Shown one piece after another: positions 28,567-37,709 of a DNA stretch of 61,300 bases; position 1 is the first letter of the stretch, and every line of letters starts with the position of its first letter. The notes beneath the pieces are model-generated. The model saw nothing but the letters and a program-made list of their open reading frames with translations, searched no databases and was not told the origin of the DNA. A program made the translations under genes and the position numbers. The DNA comes from Frigoribacterium sp. (lineage in GTDB: Bacteria > Actinomycetota > Actinomycetes > Actinomycetales > Microbacteriaceae): assembly GCA_025363205.1 (NCBI GenBank), contig JANYEI010000145.1, positions 1 through 61,300 of the forward strand. The letters are read 5' to 3'.

Positions 28567-30120
28567 ATGTCCATGACCACGCGCACCACCCGCACCACCC
28601 GCACCGTATTGGTCGCGGCCGCTCTCGCCATCATCCTTCCGCTCACCGGCTGTGTCACGTCGTTTCTGCCAAAGACTGCCGCCACCAGGTCGACGCCGAC
28701 GAGTGAAAAGGTCGACGCCGACCTCCAGCCGTTTTACAGCCAGGTGCTGAAGTGGAAGTCCTGCGAGGGCGGTGACTTCCAGTGCGCAACGGTGAAGGCG
28801 CCGATGGACTGGAAGAATCCAGCCACCAAATCGATCGATCTCGCGCTCATTCGCAAGACCGCTACCGGCACGGCGCTTGGCTCGCTGCTCGTCAACCCCG
28901 GCGGTCCGGGAGGGTCGGGCTACGACTTCATCCGCGACAGCCTCGGCTATGCGGTCGATGCGAAGCTGCAGCAGAACTACGACATCGTGGGCTTTGATCC
29001 GCGCGGGGTAAACAAGTCCTCGGCGGTGAAGTGCTACCAAAACCCCGCCGAAATGGACAAGTTCCTCTTTGGCGTTTCGCCCAACCCCTTCGGTTCGGAT
29101 GCCTGGATCGCCGACCAGCGCACCAACAACACCGCGTTCGGGGCGGCCTGCCTCAAGTACACCGGCGACCTCCTGGGGTTTGTCGACACCAACAGCGCCG
29201 CCCGTGACCTCGACCTGTTGCGGGCGACTCTCGGCGACAAGAAGCTCAACTACCTCGGCTACTCGTACGGCACGCTTCTCGGCGCGACCTATGCCGAACT
29301 CTTCCCGAAGAAGACCGGTCACCTCGTGCTCGACGGCGCCCTCGACCCGGCGACCACCAGCTTCGAAGTGGGAGCCACCCAGGCGCAGGGCTTCGAGAGC
29401 GCCCTCCGGGCCTACATCAAGAATTGTGAGACCGGCAAGGGCTGCCCGTTCAGCGGATCGAGCACGGCCGCGATGGCCGAGATCCGTTCGTTGCTCGACA
29501 GCCTCAACGCGAGTCCGCTGCGCGCGAAGGATGGCCGCTTGCTTTCGAGCAGTGCGATGTTCAATGCGATCATCTTTCCTCTCTACAACAAGACCAACTG
29601 GCCGTACCTCACGCAGCTATTCACCACGGTGATGCGGGGCGACCCCTCGGTGGCGTTCCAGCTCGCCGACAGCTATTACGGGCGCACCGCAGACGGCACC
29701 TACAAAGACAACTCGACCGAGGCGTTCATCGGCATCAATTGTCTCGACTACGCAGCCGAATCCAGCACGGACGCGAACTTGAGGGCGGATGCGGCGAAGC
29801 TCGCCTCCCTCGCGCCGACCCTCGGTGCCCAGCTCGCCTACGACACCTCATGTGCCTCCTGGCCGTTCCAGCCCACCCGCACGCGCGGGTCGATCGCGGC
29901 GAATGGCTCGGCGCCGATCCTCGTGGTGGGAACCACCAACGACCCGGCGACGCCGTATGTGTGGGCGAAAGCGCTCGCGAAGCAACTGCAGAACGGCCAT
30001 CTCATCACCTATCGAGGCGAAGGTCACACGGCCTACAACAAGTCCAACCCCTGTGTGAATAACGCCGTCGACGACTTCTTCGTCTCCGGAACCGTGCCGA
30101 AGCAAGATCCGCAGTGTTGA
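28567..30120 (+). CDS. Secreted lipoprotein alpha/beta hydrolase, SlpD/SlpE type (copy 1)
   Basis: 517 residues. Lipoprotein signal with lipobox LTGC (C29). The alpha/beta hydrolase fold has an oxyanion-loop VNPGGPGGSG, nucleophile elbow GYSYGTLLG, late acid in TNDPATPY and His in GEGHTAY; its C-terminal TAP-like domain ends [12 protein letters not shown]. This is the tripeptidyl-aminopeptidase-related family of actinobacteria (Streptomyces SlpD/SlpE). It probably cleaves short peptides outside the membrane. The ATG lies 2 bp after the holB stop. Copy 2 follows in overlap. Confidence 0.92.
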   Translation: MSMTTRTTRTTRTVLVAAALAIILPLTGCVTSFLPKTAATRSTPTSEKVDADLQPFYSQVLKWKSCEGGDFQCATVKAPMDWKNPATKSIDLALIRKTATGTALGSLLVNPGGPGGSGYDFIRDSLGYAVDAKLQQNYDIVGFDPRGVNKSSAVKCYQNPAEMDKFLFGVSPNPFGSDAWIADQRTNNTAFGAACLKYTGDLLGFVDTNSAARDLDLLRATLGDKKLNYLGYSYGTLLGATYAELFPKKTGHLVLDGALDPATTSFEVGATQAQGFESALRAYIKNCETGKGCPFSGSSTAAMAEIRSLLDSLNASPLRAKDGRLLSSSAMFNAIIFPLYNKTNWPYLTQLFTTVMRGDPSVAFQLADSYYGRTADGTYKDNSTEAFIGINCLDYAAESSTDANLRADAAKLASLAPTLGAQLAYDTSCASWPFQPTRTRGSIAANGSAPILVVGTTNDPATPYVWAKALAKQLQNGHLITYRGEGHTAYNKSNPCVNNAVDDFFVSGTVPKQDPQC

Positions 30121-31655
30121 CCCGGCGCCCGGTGCGCCTCGCCATGATCGCCATCGCGAGCGCGGGCATCCTGCTACTCAGCGGGTGCACCACCGAGCTC
30201 TTCCCGAGCGTGGAACACAGCTCACAGCCCACCGGCGAGAGTGTGCCGGCCGCGGTGGCCCCCTACTATCACCAGGTGCTCAGCTGGAAGAATTGCGGGA
30301 AGAGCCAGCAGTGTGCCACGGCGAACGCGCCGATGGACTGGCGTAACCCCTCGAAGGCGACGGATATCACGCTCGCCCTGACTCGGGCATCCGCCACCGG
30401 CACACGGCTGGGCTCGTTGTTCGTGAACCCGGGCGGCCCAGGGGCATCCGGCTACGATCTTGTGCACGACAATCTGAATTATGCGGCGTCGAAGACCCTG
30501 CAGAAGAGCTACGACGTGATCGGCTGGGACCCGCGCGGAGTTGGCCGGTCAACACCCGTCACCTGCTACGACGATAAGAAACTCGACGGGTTCATCTACG
30601 GGGTGGCCAAGAATCCGGTGAACAGTCCGGCCTGGGTCACCGAGGTGACCGACCAGTCGAAGGCCTTCGCGGCATCGTGCCTCAAGAACACCGGCCCGGC
30701 CCTCGAATTTATCGACACGCAGAGCACCGTGCACGATCTCGATATGCTGCGCGCCGTCGTGGGGGATACGAAACTCAACTACCTCGGTTACTCCTATGGC
30801 AGCGACATCGGCATGTACTACGCCGATCGCTTCGCGAAGAAGGTCGGCCACGTGGTGCTCGACGGTTCCACCGATTCGACACTGTCGATCTTCGACATCA
30901 ACCTCACGCAGTCCACCGGGTTCGAAGACGCTCTCAAGGCCTACCTTGCAAACTGCCCGTCGACGAAGGGCTGTCCCTTTCCGGGGTCGGTAGACGACAG
31001 CCTCGCGAAGATTTCCGCGCTCTACGACCGGCTCACTGTCACTCCGATCAATGCCCCCGACGGTCGGGTGCTCGACCAGAACCTGCTCGACACTGCCATC
31101 AATTCCGCGCTCTATGACAAATCGTCGTGGCCATATCTCAGCGACATGTTCGGCGAGATCAGGAAGGGCACCACCGGTACCGCGTTCGTGCTCGCCGACT
31201 CCTACAACGGCCGCAATGCCGACGGCAGCTACAAGGACAATTCCCTGGAGGCGTTCATCGCGATCGGATGCCTGGACTATCCGACCGTGACCGATCCGGC
31301 TGTGATCGCAAGTGAGAACGCTCGGTTGATTCAGGCCGCGCCCACCCTCACGCGCTCAAAGGTGATCGGCGATGTCACCTGTGAGAACTGGCCGTTCCAG
31401 AACCGCGAGGCGCCGGCCAAAGTGACCGGTGTCGGCGCCGCGCCGATTCTCATCCTCTCCTCAACAGGGGACCCGGCGACCCCGTACCAGTGGGGTGTCG
31501 CACTGTCGAAGCAACTGACGAGCGCGCACCTCGTCACCCGTCACGGAGAGGGTCACACGGCCTACAACCGCGGCATCCCGTGCATCGACAACACGGTCGA
31601 TCGGTATTTCGTATCCGGCACCGTGCCGAAGAAAGACCCGGATTGCACCGGATGA
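30114..31655 (+). CDS. Secreted lipoprotein alpha/beta hydrolase, SlpD/SlpE type (copy 2)
   Basis: 513 residues from GTG 30114 (TTG 30117, overlapping the upstream TGA by 4 bp, is equally possible). Clear tandem paralog of copy 1: lipobox LSGC (C25), [11 protein letters not shown], nucleophile [17 protein letters not shown] and GEGHTAY, all at the same spacing, and the same [12 protein letters not shown] end. The two have diverged outside the motifs, so the duplication is not recent. Signals and tails indicate both are anchored outside the cytoplasmic membrane. Confidence 0.92.
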   Translation: MLTRRPVRLAMIAIASAGILLLSGCTTELFPSVEHSSQPTGESVPAAVAPYYHQVLSWKNCGKSQQCATANAPMDWRNPSKATDITLALTRASATGTRLGSLFVNPGGPGASGYDLVHDNLNYAASKTLQKSYDVIGWDPRGVGRSTPVTCYDDKKLDGFIYGVAKNPVNSPAWVTEVTDQSKAFAASCLKNTGPALEFIDTQSTVHDLDMLRAVVGDTKLNYLGYSYGSDIGMYYADRFAKKVGHVVLDGSTDSTLSIFDINLTQSTGFEDALKAYLANCPSTKGCPFPGSVDDSLAKISALYDRLTVTPINAPDGRVLDQNLLDTAINSALYDKSSWPYLSDMFGEIRKGTTGTAFVLADSYNGRNADGSYKDNSLEAFIAIGCLDYPTVTDPAVIASENARLIQAAPTLTRSKVIGDVTCENWPFQNREAPAKVTGVGAAPILILSSTGDPATPYQWGVALSKQLTSAHLVTRHGEGHTAYNRGIPCIDNTVDRYFVSGTVPKKDPDCTG

Positions 31656-31674
31656 CGCGCGGCCATGGTTTGGA

Positions 31675-31694
31675 TATAATTGCAGAGAGTGCAA
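31675..31694 (+). promoter_or_regulatory. Promoter and probable operator of the TetR gene
   Basis: A consensus -10 TATAAT (31675-31680) is followed at once by the inverted repeat TTGCA-gagag-TGCAA (31680-31694), which would cover the transcription start. The ATG of the TetR gene is 11 bp beyond. Autorepression is inferred from this overlap. No clear -35 is seen. Confidence 0.5.
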
Positions 31695-31704
31695 GAATGG
31701 CAGC

Positions 31705-32346
31705 ATGACTCTCGATCACGCGAACGCGGGACTCCGTGAACGTAAACGTCTCGCTACTGCTCGGGCGATCGAGATGGCGGCAATCACCCTCGTCGCCGAG
31801 AAGGGCCTCGACAAAGTGACCGTCGACGAGATCAGTCGAGTCGCCGACATCTCTCCGCGCACCTTTTTCAACTATTTCGCGTCCAAGGAGTCCGCGCTCA
31901 TCGGCGCGACACCCGAACCTCCCACCGCGGATGCCATTTCCGCCTACGTGAATGCCTCCGACGGCACCGTGTTCGAAGGACTCGGCGCACTCCTCGCCGC
32001 CGCTACCGAGGGCACTTCCAACGACACGGAGCTGATGCTCAAGCGGCGCAGTCTGCTCAAGGACTACCCCCAACTTTTCGCGATGCGCATGGCGGCGATG
32101 CGGGAATTCGAGGATCGTGTGCGCGAGATCGTCGCGCTGCGTTTGAGAGCGGATGACCCGGCCCTCGCCGCGGTTTCCGACCTGCTCCACAGCCGCTCCC
32201 GCCTCATCACGAACGTGGCGTTCGGTGCGATGAAGCACGCGTGGGTGCGCTGGGCAGACAAAGAGGGTGGGATCTCGCTTGGCGATAGCCTCAAGGATTC
32301 CTTTGACGAGCTTGGCCGTATCCTCGCGCCGGTGCACGCGGCCTGA
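31705..32346 (+). CDS. TetR-family transcriptional regulator
   Basis: 213 residues. The N-terminal helix-turn-helix is typical: [20 protein letters not shown], then [20 protein letters not shown] and YFASKESAL. The C-terminal ligand domain is of the MftR/TetR_C type ([20 protein letters not shown]...[20 protein letters not shown]). It probably regulates itself through the site just upstream. Other targets are not evident: the upstream hydrolases point the same way, and tRNA-Thr follows. The effector is unknown. Confidence 0.9.
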   Translation: MTLDHANAGLRERKRLATARAIEMAAITLVAEKGLDKVTVDEISRVADISPRTFFNYFASKESALIGATPEPPTADAISAYVNASDGTVFEGLGALLAAATEGTSNDTELMLKRRSLLKDYPQLFAMRMAAMREFEDRVREIVALRLRADDPALAAVSDLLHSRSRLITNVAFGAMKHAWVRWADKEGGISLGDSLKDSFDELGRILAPVHAA

Positions 32347-32389
32347 TCGGCTAAGCTTTCACGCGTTGCCCACGAGAAATCGTGTGCAC

Positions 32390-32465
32390 GCCGCCTTAGC
32401 TCAGTTGGTAGAGCATCTCACTCGTAATGAGAAGGTCGTCAGTTCGATTCTGACAGGCGGCTCCA
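32390..32465 (+). tRNA. tRNA-Thr (anticodon CGT), CCA encoded
   Basis: 76 nt including an encoded CCA end (32463-32465). Acceptor stem GCCGCCT / AGGCGGC; D-arm TAGCTCAGTTGGTAGAGCA; anticodon arm TCTCA-CTCGTAA-TGAGA with anticodon CGT; T-arm GTTCGATTC. Reads ACG threonine codons. Confidence 0.96.
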
Positions 32466-32535
32466 CTGGAAAGTCCGCGGCTCGCTGGGGGACGGCCCGC
32501 CAGAGGGCCGTTCCCGTGCACGTTTTTGTGACCAT

Positions 32536-33483
32536 CTAGCCGATGTTGTAGAGCGCCTTTGCTTGTTCCTGGGTAGCGATGGGCCGGCCCACTTCGCGGG
32601 CGATCTCCTGTGCCTGTTGCAGCAACTCGAGATTGGTGGGGTTACGCGCGGGGTCGTAGAAAAGCTCCAACCCGGTTTTGATGTGACCACCGAGTTCAAT
32701 GGCCCTGCGCAAGATCGCCGTGTCGTCGAGCGCGCCCTGCCCCCAGATCGAGATGTACCAGGGGTGTTTGACCTCAGCCTCTTCGATCATGTGCAGATAG
32801 TAATACAGGCTTTCGAGGCTGGGTTTCATCCCGTTTGTGGCGATGGGGTCTTGCGCCGTCAGTCCGTAGTCGCCAATGAGATAGAAATCCCACATCGAGC
32901 CCGGTGTGGAAAGACCGTTGTTCACGTAGTGCATGGCGTGGCGAAGGTGACCCGGCTCGTAGACGCCGAAAACCATGGGAGCGTCCAGCTCACGAAGCAT
33001 CCTGATCTGGCTTGCCACCCGTGCATAATTGAAGCCAAATTCGGGTCCGGCAAGGTAACCCTCGGCATCCGCCTCCGTCGCAAAAAGCGTCAGCCCCGTG
33101 TCGACGCAGGCGATCCGCACGTTTGCGTTTTTCACCAACGGAGGAACATGCTGGAGTCCGTTTTCATCGCCTTTGAGCCGGAGGTTGTTGCACGTAGTGG
33201 GGTACCAGGTGATGTTCGGGTGCTTACTCAACACGGTGTCCCACGTGCGCATGTAGTCCTTGTAGGCATCGTCGCCCATCAGGTCGAAGCTCGTGTTGTG
33301 CGCGTGGATGGCTCCGGCTCCGGCTTCCCAACAGCGAATCGCATCTTCCGCGATCTCTTCGTAAGAAATCGGTGTATTCGGGTTCATCTCTTTTGTTCGA
33401 ATTCCATTGATGTGGGATTCGATGATCACCGGATAATCCCAGTTGGGTTTCATCTCGGCATATTTGTCCAGCGCAGTGCTCAT
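32536..33483 (-). CDS. BKACE-family beta-keto acid cleavage enzyme, divergent
   Basis: 315 residues from the ATG at 33483 (GAAGGG upstream on that strand). TIM-barrel family related to 3-keto-5-aminohexanoate cleavage enzyme. Characterised members combine a beta-keto acid with acetyl-CoA to give acetoacetate and a new CoA ester, using Zn. Seen: VIIESHINGIRTKEMNPNTP then ISYEEIAEDAIRCWEAGAGA and a metal pair H60-x-H62 (AIHAHNT), where most members have H-x-H-x-R/D; later GVYEPGHLRHAMHYVNNGL, IWGQGALDD and IKTGLELFYDPARNPTN, with the third metal Glu. The Arg after H-x-H is replaced, so the substrate may be unusual. The upstream region is AT-richer than its surroundings, hinting at transfer. Confidence 0.78.
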   Translation of the reverse strand: MSTALDKYAEMKPNWDYPVIIESHINGIRTKEMNPNTPISYEEIAEDAIRCWEAGAGAIHAHNTSFDLMGDDAYKDYMRTWDTVLSKHPNITWYPTTCNNLRLKGDENGLQHVPPLVKNANVRIACVDTGLTLFATEADAEGYLAGPEFGFNYARVASQIRMLRELDAPMVFGVYEPGHLRHAMHYVNNGLSTPGSMWDFYLIGDYGLTAQDPIATNGMKPSLESLYYYLHMIEEAEVKHPWYISIWGQGALDDTAILRRAIELGGHIKTGLELFYDPARNPTNLELLQQAQEIAREVGRPIATQEQAKALYNIG

Positions 33484-33775
33484 AAATTCACTAACCCTTC
33501 TCGGATGTTTCTTCAGCTTCAAAAGTCGAGGCGCAGCAATTCTTTTGTTGACATCGAATTGGCAGGAGGGACGGCGTCTCAATATTTGAATAACCATGCT
33601 TTTTTAGAATAAATATGCGATAACGCACGACGATACACCACCCGTGTTTTGATCGGTGTTCAAACGCCGCACGTCAAGTTCCTGATGCATCTCCCCCACC
33701 CCCTTGGCGGCTCGAGAGACGGCGATGGTCGGGAGGGGTTATCGCCGGGAGGGGAATTCTCCGATCCCTGCCCCG

Positions 33776-33824
33776 TTGAGCTACAGAAGGAGCGTTTTAT
33801 AGAGATAGTCCACCGGCGGTGGAC
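33776..33824 (+). promoter_or_regulatory. Promoter with palindromic operator before the SDR gene
   Basis: TTGAGC (33776-33781), 16-nt spacer, TATAGA (33798-33803), then a near-perfect 17-nt palindrome GTCCACC-ggc-GGTGGAC (33808-33824) at the predicted +1. The position is ideal for a dimeric repressor. The cognate regulator is not adjacent; a plus-strand leader of about 70 nt follows before the SDR start. Confidence 0.6.
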
Positions 33825-33884
33825 CCGATTGTCCCGGTGTGCGTCGAACAAATCGACGTACGGCGGCAAATAAGAGGAGAGAAA

Positions 33885-34547
33885 ATGACCACCATCGCAA
33901 TTATCGGAGCCGGTAAGGGATTGGGCCTTGCCGTTGCACGCCGCTTCGGGCGCGAAGGCTTCACCGTTGCTCTGATCGCCCGTAATCAAACCCGTGTCGA
34001 CGACCTCGCCGCAACCCTCACTGCGGAAGGAATCGGCGCGAAAGGGTTCATCGCGAACGTTCGAGATGCTGAGTCCTTGACTGGCGCTCTTACCCAGGCG
34101 GCGGAGCAGCTCGGCCCGATCGAGGTGCTTCAGTACAGCCCCCTGCCGGCCAAGGAGTTCATGCGGCCGGTTCTGGAAACCGTCGCCGCGGACCTCGTTG
34201 GTCCGGTGGAATTCTCGATTTACGGACCCGTCACCGCCGCACACCAGGTGATTCCCGGCATGCGCTCGCTCGGTCGAGGAACCCTCCTCTTCATTAACGG
34301 GGCCAGTGCCGTGCGCCCCGGTGCCACCGTCACCGGAACCTCGATCGCCTTCGCGGGAGAGAGCGCCTACGCGCAGCTGCTGCATGACGCCCTCGCCCCC
34401 GAGGGAATTCACGTTGCTCAGCTGATAATCCCGCAAGGGATCGGCGCAGGAGAGCCCTCGCACGAGCCGGAGGCTCTGGCGGAGTCGTTATGGAAAATCC
34501 ACACCAACAGGAGCGAATTTCGCACCTACGCTGCCCCTCTCGCCTAG
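33885..34547 (+). CDS. Atypical short-chain dehydrogenase/reductase
   Basis: 220 residues from the ATG at 33885 (AGGAGAG upstream). The NAD(P)-binding start is IAIIGAGKGLGLAVARRFG (glycine motif residues 8-14). The usual catalytic Tyr-x-x-x-Lys is not seen: the equivalent region reads FAGESAYAQLLHDALAPEG, with no Lys three after the Tyr. The Ser-bearing strand is FINGASAVRPG. This is an SDR subgroup that has lost the standard catalytic dyad. It is divergently placed with the BKACE gene and probably shares its control. Confidence 0.8.
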   Translation: MTTIAIIGAGKGLGLAVARRFGREGFTVALIARNQTRVDDLAATLTAEGIGAKGFIANVRDAESLTGALTQAAEQLGPIEVLQYSPLPAKEFMRPVLETVAADLVGPVEFSIYGPVTAAHQVIPGMRSLGRGTLLFINGASAVRPGATVTGTSIAFAGESAYAQLLHDALAPEGIHVAQLIIPQGIGAGEPSHEPEALAESLWKIHTNRSEFRTYAAPLA

Positions 34548-34612
34548 GGTCCGCGACCGGAAAAGGGCCTCCCGCTTTGCCCCATCACCCCGCGCCAAGG
34601 CCGTCTCATGTG

Positions 34613-34632
34613 ATACCCTATGGGGGTATAAG
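34613..34632 (+). promoter_or_regulatory. CsoR operator overlapping the csoR promoter
   Basis: The pseudo-palindrome ATACCCTATGGGGGTAT (34613-34629) has the form of known CsoR sites (TAcCC-centre-GGGTA). A TATAAG -10-like hexamer overlaps its right arm (34627-34632). The csoR ATG is 18 bp beyond the operator. Cu(I) binding to CsoR would release it and turn on csoR-copZ-copA. Confidence 0.8.
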
Positions 34633-34646
34633 GGAAAGGCTCGAAC

Positions 34647-34928
34647 ATGGTGGGGTACACCGCAAATAAAGACGATCTGCTCAAGCGGCTTCGGCGTGCT
34701 GAAGGCCAGGTACGAGGAATCCAGCGCATGGTCGATTCCGACAGCTACTGCATTGATATCCTCACGCAGGTTTCCGCCGCGACGAAGGCGCTCGAAAACG
34801 TCGCTCTCGCGCTGCTCGATGATCATCTCGCGCACTGCGTCGCGGAGGCCGCGCGTGAAGGGGGCTCTGTCGCAGACGACAAGATCCGGGAAGCCTCCGC
34901 AGCAATCGCGCGCCTCGTGCGATCCTGA
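34647..34928 (+). CDS. csoR: Copper-sensing repressor CsoR
   Basis: 93 residues, DUF156 family. All-helical DNA-binding repressor released by Cu(I). The three Cu ligands are in canonical positions: C35 (SDSYCIDIL), H60 and C64 (DDHLAHCV). The helical core LLKRLRRAEGQVRGIQRMVD is the family signature. Its own operator lies just upstream and the copper genes follow in the same direction (48 bp to the chaperone gene), which supports copper rather than another DUF156 effector. Confidence 0.95.
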   Translation: MVGYTANKDDLLKRLRRAEGQVRGIQRMVDSDSYCIDILTQVSAATKALENVALALLDDHLAHCVAEAAREGGSVADDKIREASAAIARLVRS

Positions 34929-34975
34929 CGTCGAATCCGCCAGGTCCAACCAACCACTCAGAAAAGAGAATCGCC

Positions 34976-35317
34976 ATGTGCAACTCCACCCCCTCAACGA
35001 CTGACCTCGGTCTGATCGACAAGAACCACGCCTGCAGCTGCGGCACCGACGATCACAGCGCAGCCCACTCCGATGCGGGAGAGGTGAAGACGGAAGGCAC
35101 AGTCCGCGAGCATTACCTGGTCGAAGGCATGACCTGCCGTCACTGCGTTGCGAGTGTCACCGAGGAGCTCTCCGCGGTGCACGGGGTTGAGAGTGTGAGC
35201 GTGGATCTGCACGCGGGCGGCACCTCCCGCGTCATGGTTGTCAGCTCCCAGCCGGTGCCGGTCGGCGATGTCCGCGCCGCAATCATCGAAGCCGGATATT
35301 CGCTGGTCACGGCATAG
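34976..35317 (+). CDS. copZ: CopZ-like copper chaperone with Cys/His-rich extension
   Basis: 113 residues: a CopZ-like heavy-metal-associated domain (residues 45-113, metal loop GMTCRHCV at 51-58) preceded by about 44 residues with [16 protein letters not shown], a Cys/His cluster not found in ordinary CopZ, which is about 70 residues. It should bind Cu(I) and deliver it to CopA, whose gene begins 2 bp after the stop. The extra cluster may raise its metal capacity or interact with CsoR or CopA; that is inference. AAAAGAGA precedes the ATG. Confidence 0.88.
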   Translation: MCNSTPSTTDLGLIDKNHACSCGTDDHSAAHSDAGEVKTEGTVREHYLVEGMTCRHCVASVTEELSAVHGVESVSVDLHAGGTSRVMVVSSQPVPVGDVRAAIIEAGYSLVTA

Positions 35318-35319
35318 CA

Positions 35320-37590
35320 ATGGCCGAGACCGATGTCGAACTAGAGATCGGTGGGATGACCTGCGCGTCCTGCGCAACCCGCATCGAACGCAAATTGAAC
35401 CGGCTCGATGGCGTAGAGGCGACCGTGAACTACGCGACGGAAAAAGCTCGCGTCAAGAGTTCGAGCGGTCTCGACATCCAGGCTCTGATTGCGACCGTTG
35501 CATCGGCGGGCTACACCGCGACCGCACCGTTGCCGCCAGAGGCACCGGGCCTCGGCACTCCCACGTCGAAACCCGATGAGGTTATCGTCCTGCGTACCAG
35601 GCTCCTCATCTCTGCCGCGCTCGGGATCCCGGTGGCGCTCCTGTCGATGATTCCCGCGCTCCAATTCACCAACTGGCAGTGGCTCGCGCTCACCCTCGCT
35701 GCTCCGGTCGCGGTCTGGGGAGCGCTGCCGTTCCACCGGGCTGCCTGGGTCAACGCCCGGCACGGGGCCACGACCATGGACACTCTCGTCAGCGTCGGAG
35801 TTCTTGCTGCCTTCGGCTGGTCGCTCTATGCGCTGTTCTTCGGAACAGCCGGGGAGCCCGGCATGCGGATGAGCTTCAGCTTCATTTCGATGCGCGGATC
35901 CGGCGCGAGTGAGATCTACCTCGAGGTTGCGAGTGCGGTGACCATTTTCCTCCTCGCCGGCCGGTACGTCGAAGCTCGCGCCAAGCGGGAATCCGGCGCG
36001 GCGCTGCGAGCCCTGCTTGAGCTGGGAGCGAAGGAGGCGATTTTGTTGACCAACGGTGTTGAGACTCGTGTCGCCGTGTCAACGCTTGCGATCGGCGACC
36101 GGTTCGTCAGCCGTCCCGGCGAGAAGGTCGCAACGGACGGTCTGGTCGTAGAGGGGGCCTCGGCGGTGGACCGAAGCATGCTCACCGGAGAGTCCGTACC
36201 GGTAGAGGTGGCTGTCGGAGATCGCGTGGTCGGTGCGACGGTGAATGTGGGCGGTCGACTCGTCGTCGAGGTCACGCGCATCGGATCTGAGACCGAACTC
36301 GCGCGCCTTGGCCGCCTTGTCGAAGAGGCCCAGACCGGAAAGGCCGAAGCCCAGCGGCTCGCCGACCGGGTATCGGCTGTTTTCGTGCCGATCGTCTTCG
36401 CACTTGCAGCCCTCACCTTTGTTGGTTGGCTCGTGTTGGATGGGTCGATCGAGGCCGCTTTCACCGCAGCCATCGCCACCCTGATTGTTGCGTGCCCGTG
36501 TGCCCTCGGTCTGGCCACGCCCACCGCACTGCTCGTGGGTACCGGTCGTGGATCGCAGCTCGGGATCCTCATCCGCGGTCCGCAGGTGCTCGAGCAGACC
36601 CGCCGTGTCGACACAATCGTGCTCGACAAGACAGGAACCGTGACCACCGGTGAGATGACGGTGGTCTCGGTACTCCCGCTGGGCGGGGAGACCAACGAGT
36701 CCCTGTTAAGAAGTGCCGCCTCCGCTGAGCTTGGCTCGGAGCATCCGGTCGGTCGCGCCATCGTCTCTGCTGCCGGGGTGAACGCTGCCGGGGTGAACAT
36801 TGCCACCGCAGAATCCTTCGTCGCGACCGCAGGGTTTGGCGTCCAGGCCGTTGTCGGCGGAAGCGCAGTGATAGTCGGACGAGCCTCCTGGCTGGCGGAG
36901 AATTGGAGCCTGCCCCTTGCGCAGCAGCTGCAGGCCGACGTTGACGCGGCAGAATCGGCCGGCCGCACGGTGCTCATCGTCGCTGTGGACGGGGAGCTTC
37001 GTGGGGCAATCGTCGTTAGTGATACCGTAAAGCCGACCAGCGCGGAGGCCGTGACACGATTCACCTCACTCGGTCTGGCACCGGTGTTGCTCACGGGAGA
37101 CAATGCGGGAGCCGCCGCCGCCGTCGGAGCAGAAGTAGGCATCGCCGACGTGCGCTCGGGGGTCACACCACAGGGCAAGCTCAAGGTGATCCGGGCGCTT
37201 CAGGCCGAGGGCCGGGTCGTGGCGATGGTCGGCGATGGCGTGAACGACGCCGCCGCTCTCGCCGCAGCCGACCTCGGCATCGCGATGGGCACGGGAACGG
37301 ATGCCGCGATCGCTGCGAGCGACGTGACCGTGCTAAGGGGCGACCTTCTCGCTGTCGTCGACGCGATCCGCCTCTCCCGGAGCACCCTCGGAACGATCAA
37401 GGGCAATTTGTTCTGGGCCTTCGCCTACAACGTTGCCGCCATCCCCATTGCCATGCTCGGACTCCTGAACCCCGTGATCGCGGGCGCCGCAATGGCGTTC
37501 TCATCCGTGTTTGTGGTGACGAACAGCCTGCGGTTGCGTCGCTTTCGGGCAAGCGTGCCAGCGGCTCTACTTCGGTCTCACCGGTCGTGA
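35320..37590 (+). CDS. copA: Cu(I)-exporting P1B-type ATPase
   Basis: 756 residues. In order: one N-terminal metal-binding domain with GGMTCASC (residues 11-18); eight predicted membrane helices; the TGES actuator loop ([10 protein letters not shown]); the CPC motif in [15 protein letters not shown] (Cys-Pro-Cys near 392); phosphorylation site DKTGT (about 435); SEHPVGRAI (about 473); hinge [20 protein letters not shown] (about 637). The last helices carry AYN and [17 protein letters not shown], the pattern of Cu(I)-type (P1B-1) pumps. Part of the csoR operon. Confidence 0.96.
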   Translation: MAETDVELEIGGMTCASCATRIERKLNRLDGVEATVNYATEKARVKSSSGLDIQALIATVASAGYTATAPLPPEAPGLGTPTSKPDEVIVLRTRLLISAALGIPVALLSMIPALQFTNWQWLALTLAAPVAVWGALPFHRAAWVNARHGATTMDTLVSVGVLAAFGWSLYALFFGTAGEPGMRMSFSFISMRGSGASEIYLEVASAVTIFLLAGRYVEARAKRESGAALRALLELGAKEAILLTNGVETRVAVSTLAIGDRFVSRPGEKVATDGLVVEGASAVDRSMLTGESVPVEVAVGDRVVGATVNVGGRLVVEVTRIGSETELARLGRLVEEAQTGKAEAQRLADRVSAVFVPIVFALAALTFVGWLVLDGSIEAAFTAAIATLIVACPCALGLATPTALLVGTGRGSQLGILIRGPQVLEQTRRVDTIVLDKTGTVTTGEMTVVSVLPLGGETNESLLRSAASAELGSEHPVGRAIVSAAGVNAAGVNIATAESFVATAGFGVQAVVGGSAVIVGRASWLAENWSLPLAQQLQADVDAAESAGRTVLIVAVDGELRGAIVVSDTVKPTSAEAVTRFTSLGLAPVLLTGDNAGAAAAVGAEVGIADVRSGVTPQGKLKVIRALQAEGRVVAMVGDGVNDAAALAAADLGIAMGTGTDAAIAASDVTVLRGDLLAVVDAIRLSRSTLGTIKGNLFWAFAYNVAAIPIAMLGLLNPVIAGAAMAFSSVFVVTNSLRLRRFRASVPAALLRSHRS

Positions 37591-37709
37591 ACAAGCCAAA
37601 GCCGGGTGCCCGCTGACGGAGACGATCTCTCAAGACGGTGGGCTATCGTGGGGCGAAATCGGGTAAGCAGACAGTGCATGATGTCGTGGGAGTGACAGTG
37701 GGAGTGACA

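Noticed and set aside
32390-33660. Integrative element at tRNA-Thr
   Set aside because: AT-richer DNA lies about 1 kb downstream of the tRNA, but no integrase gene or repeat of the tRNA 3' end was found.
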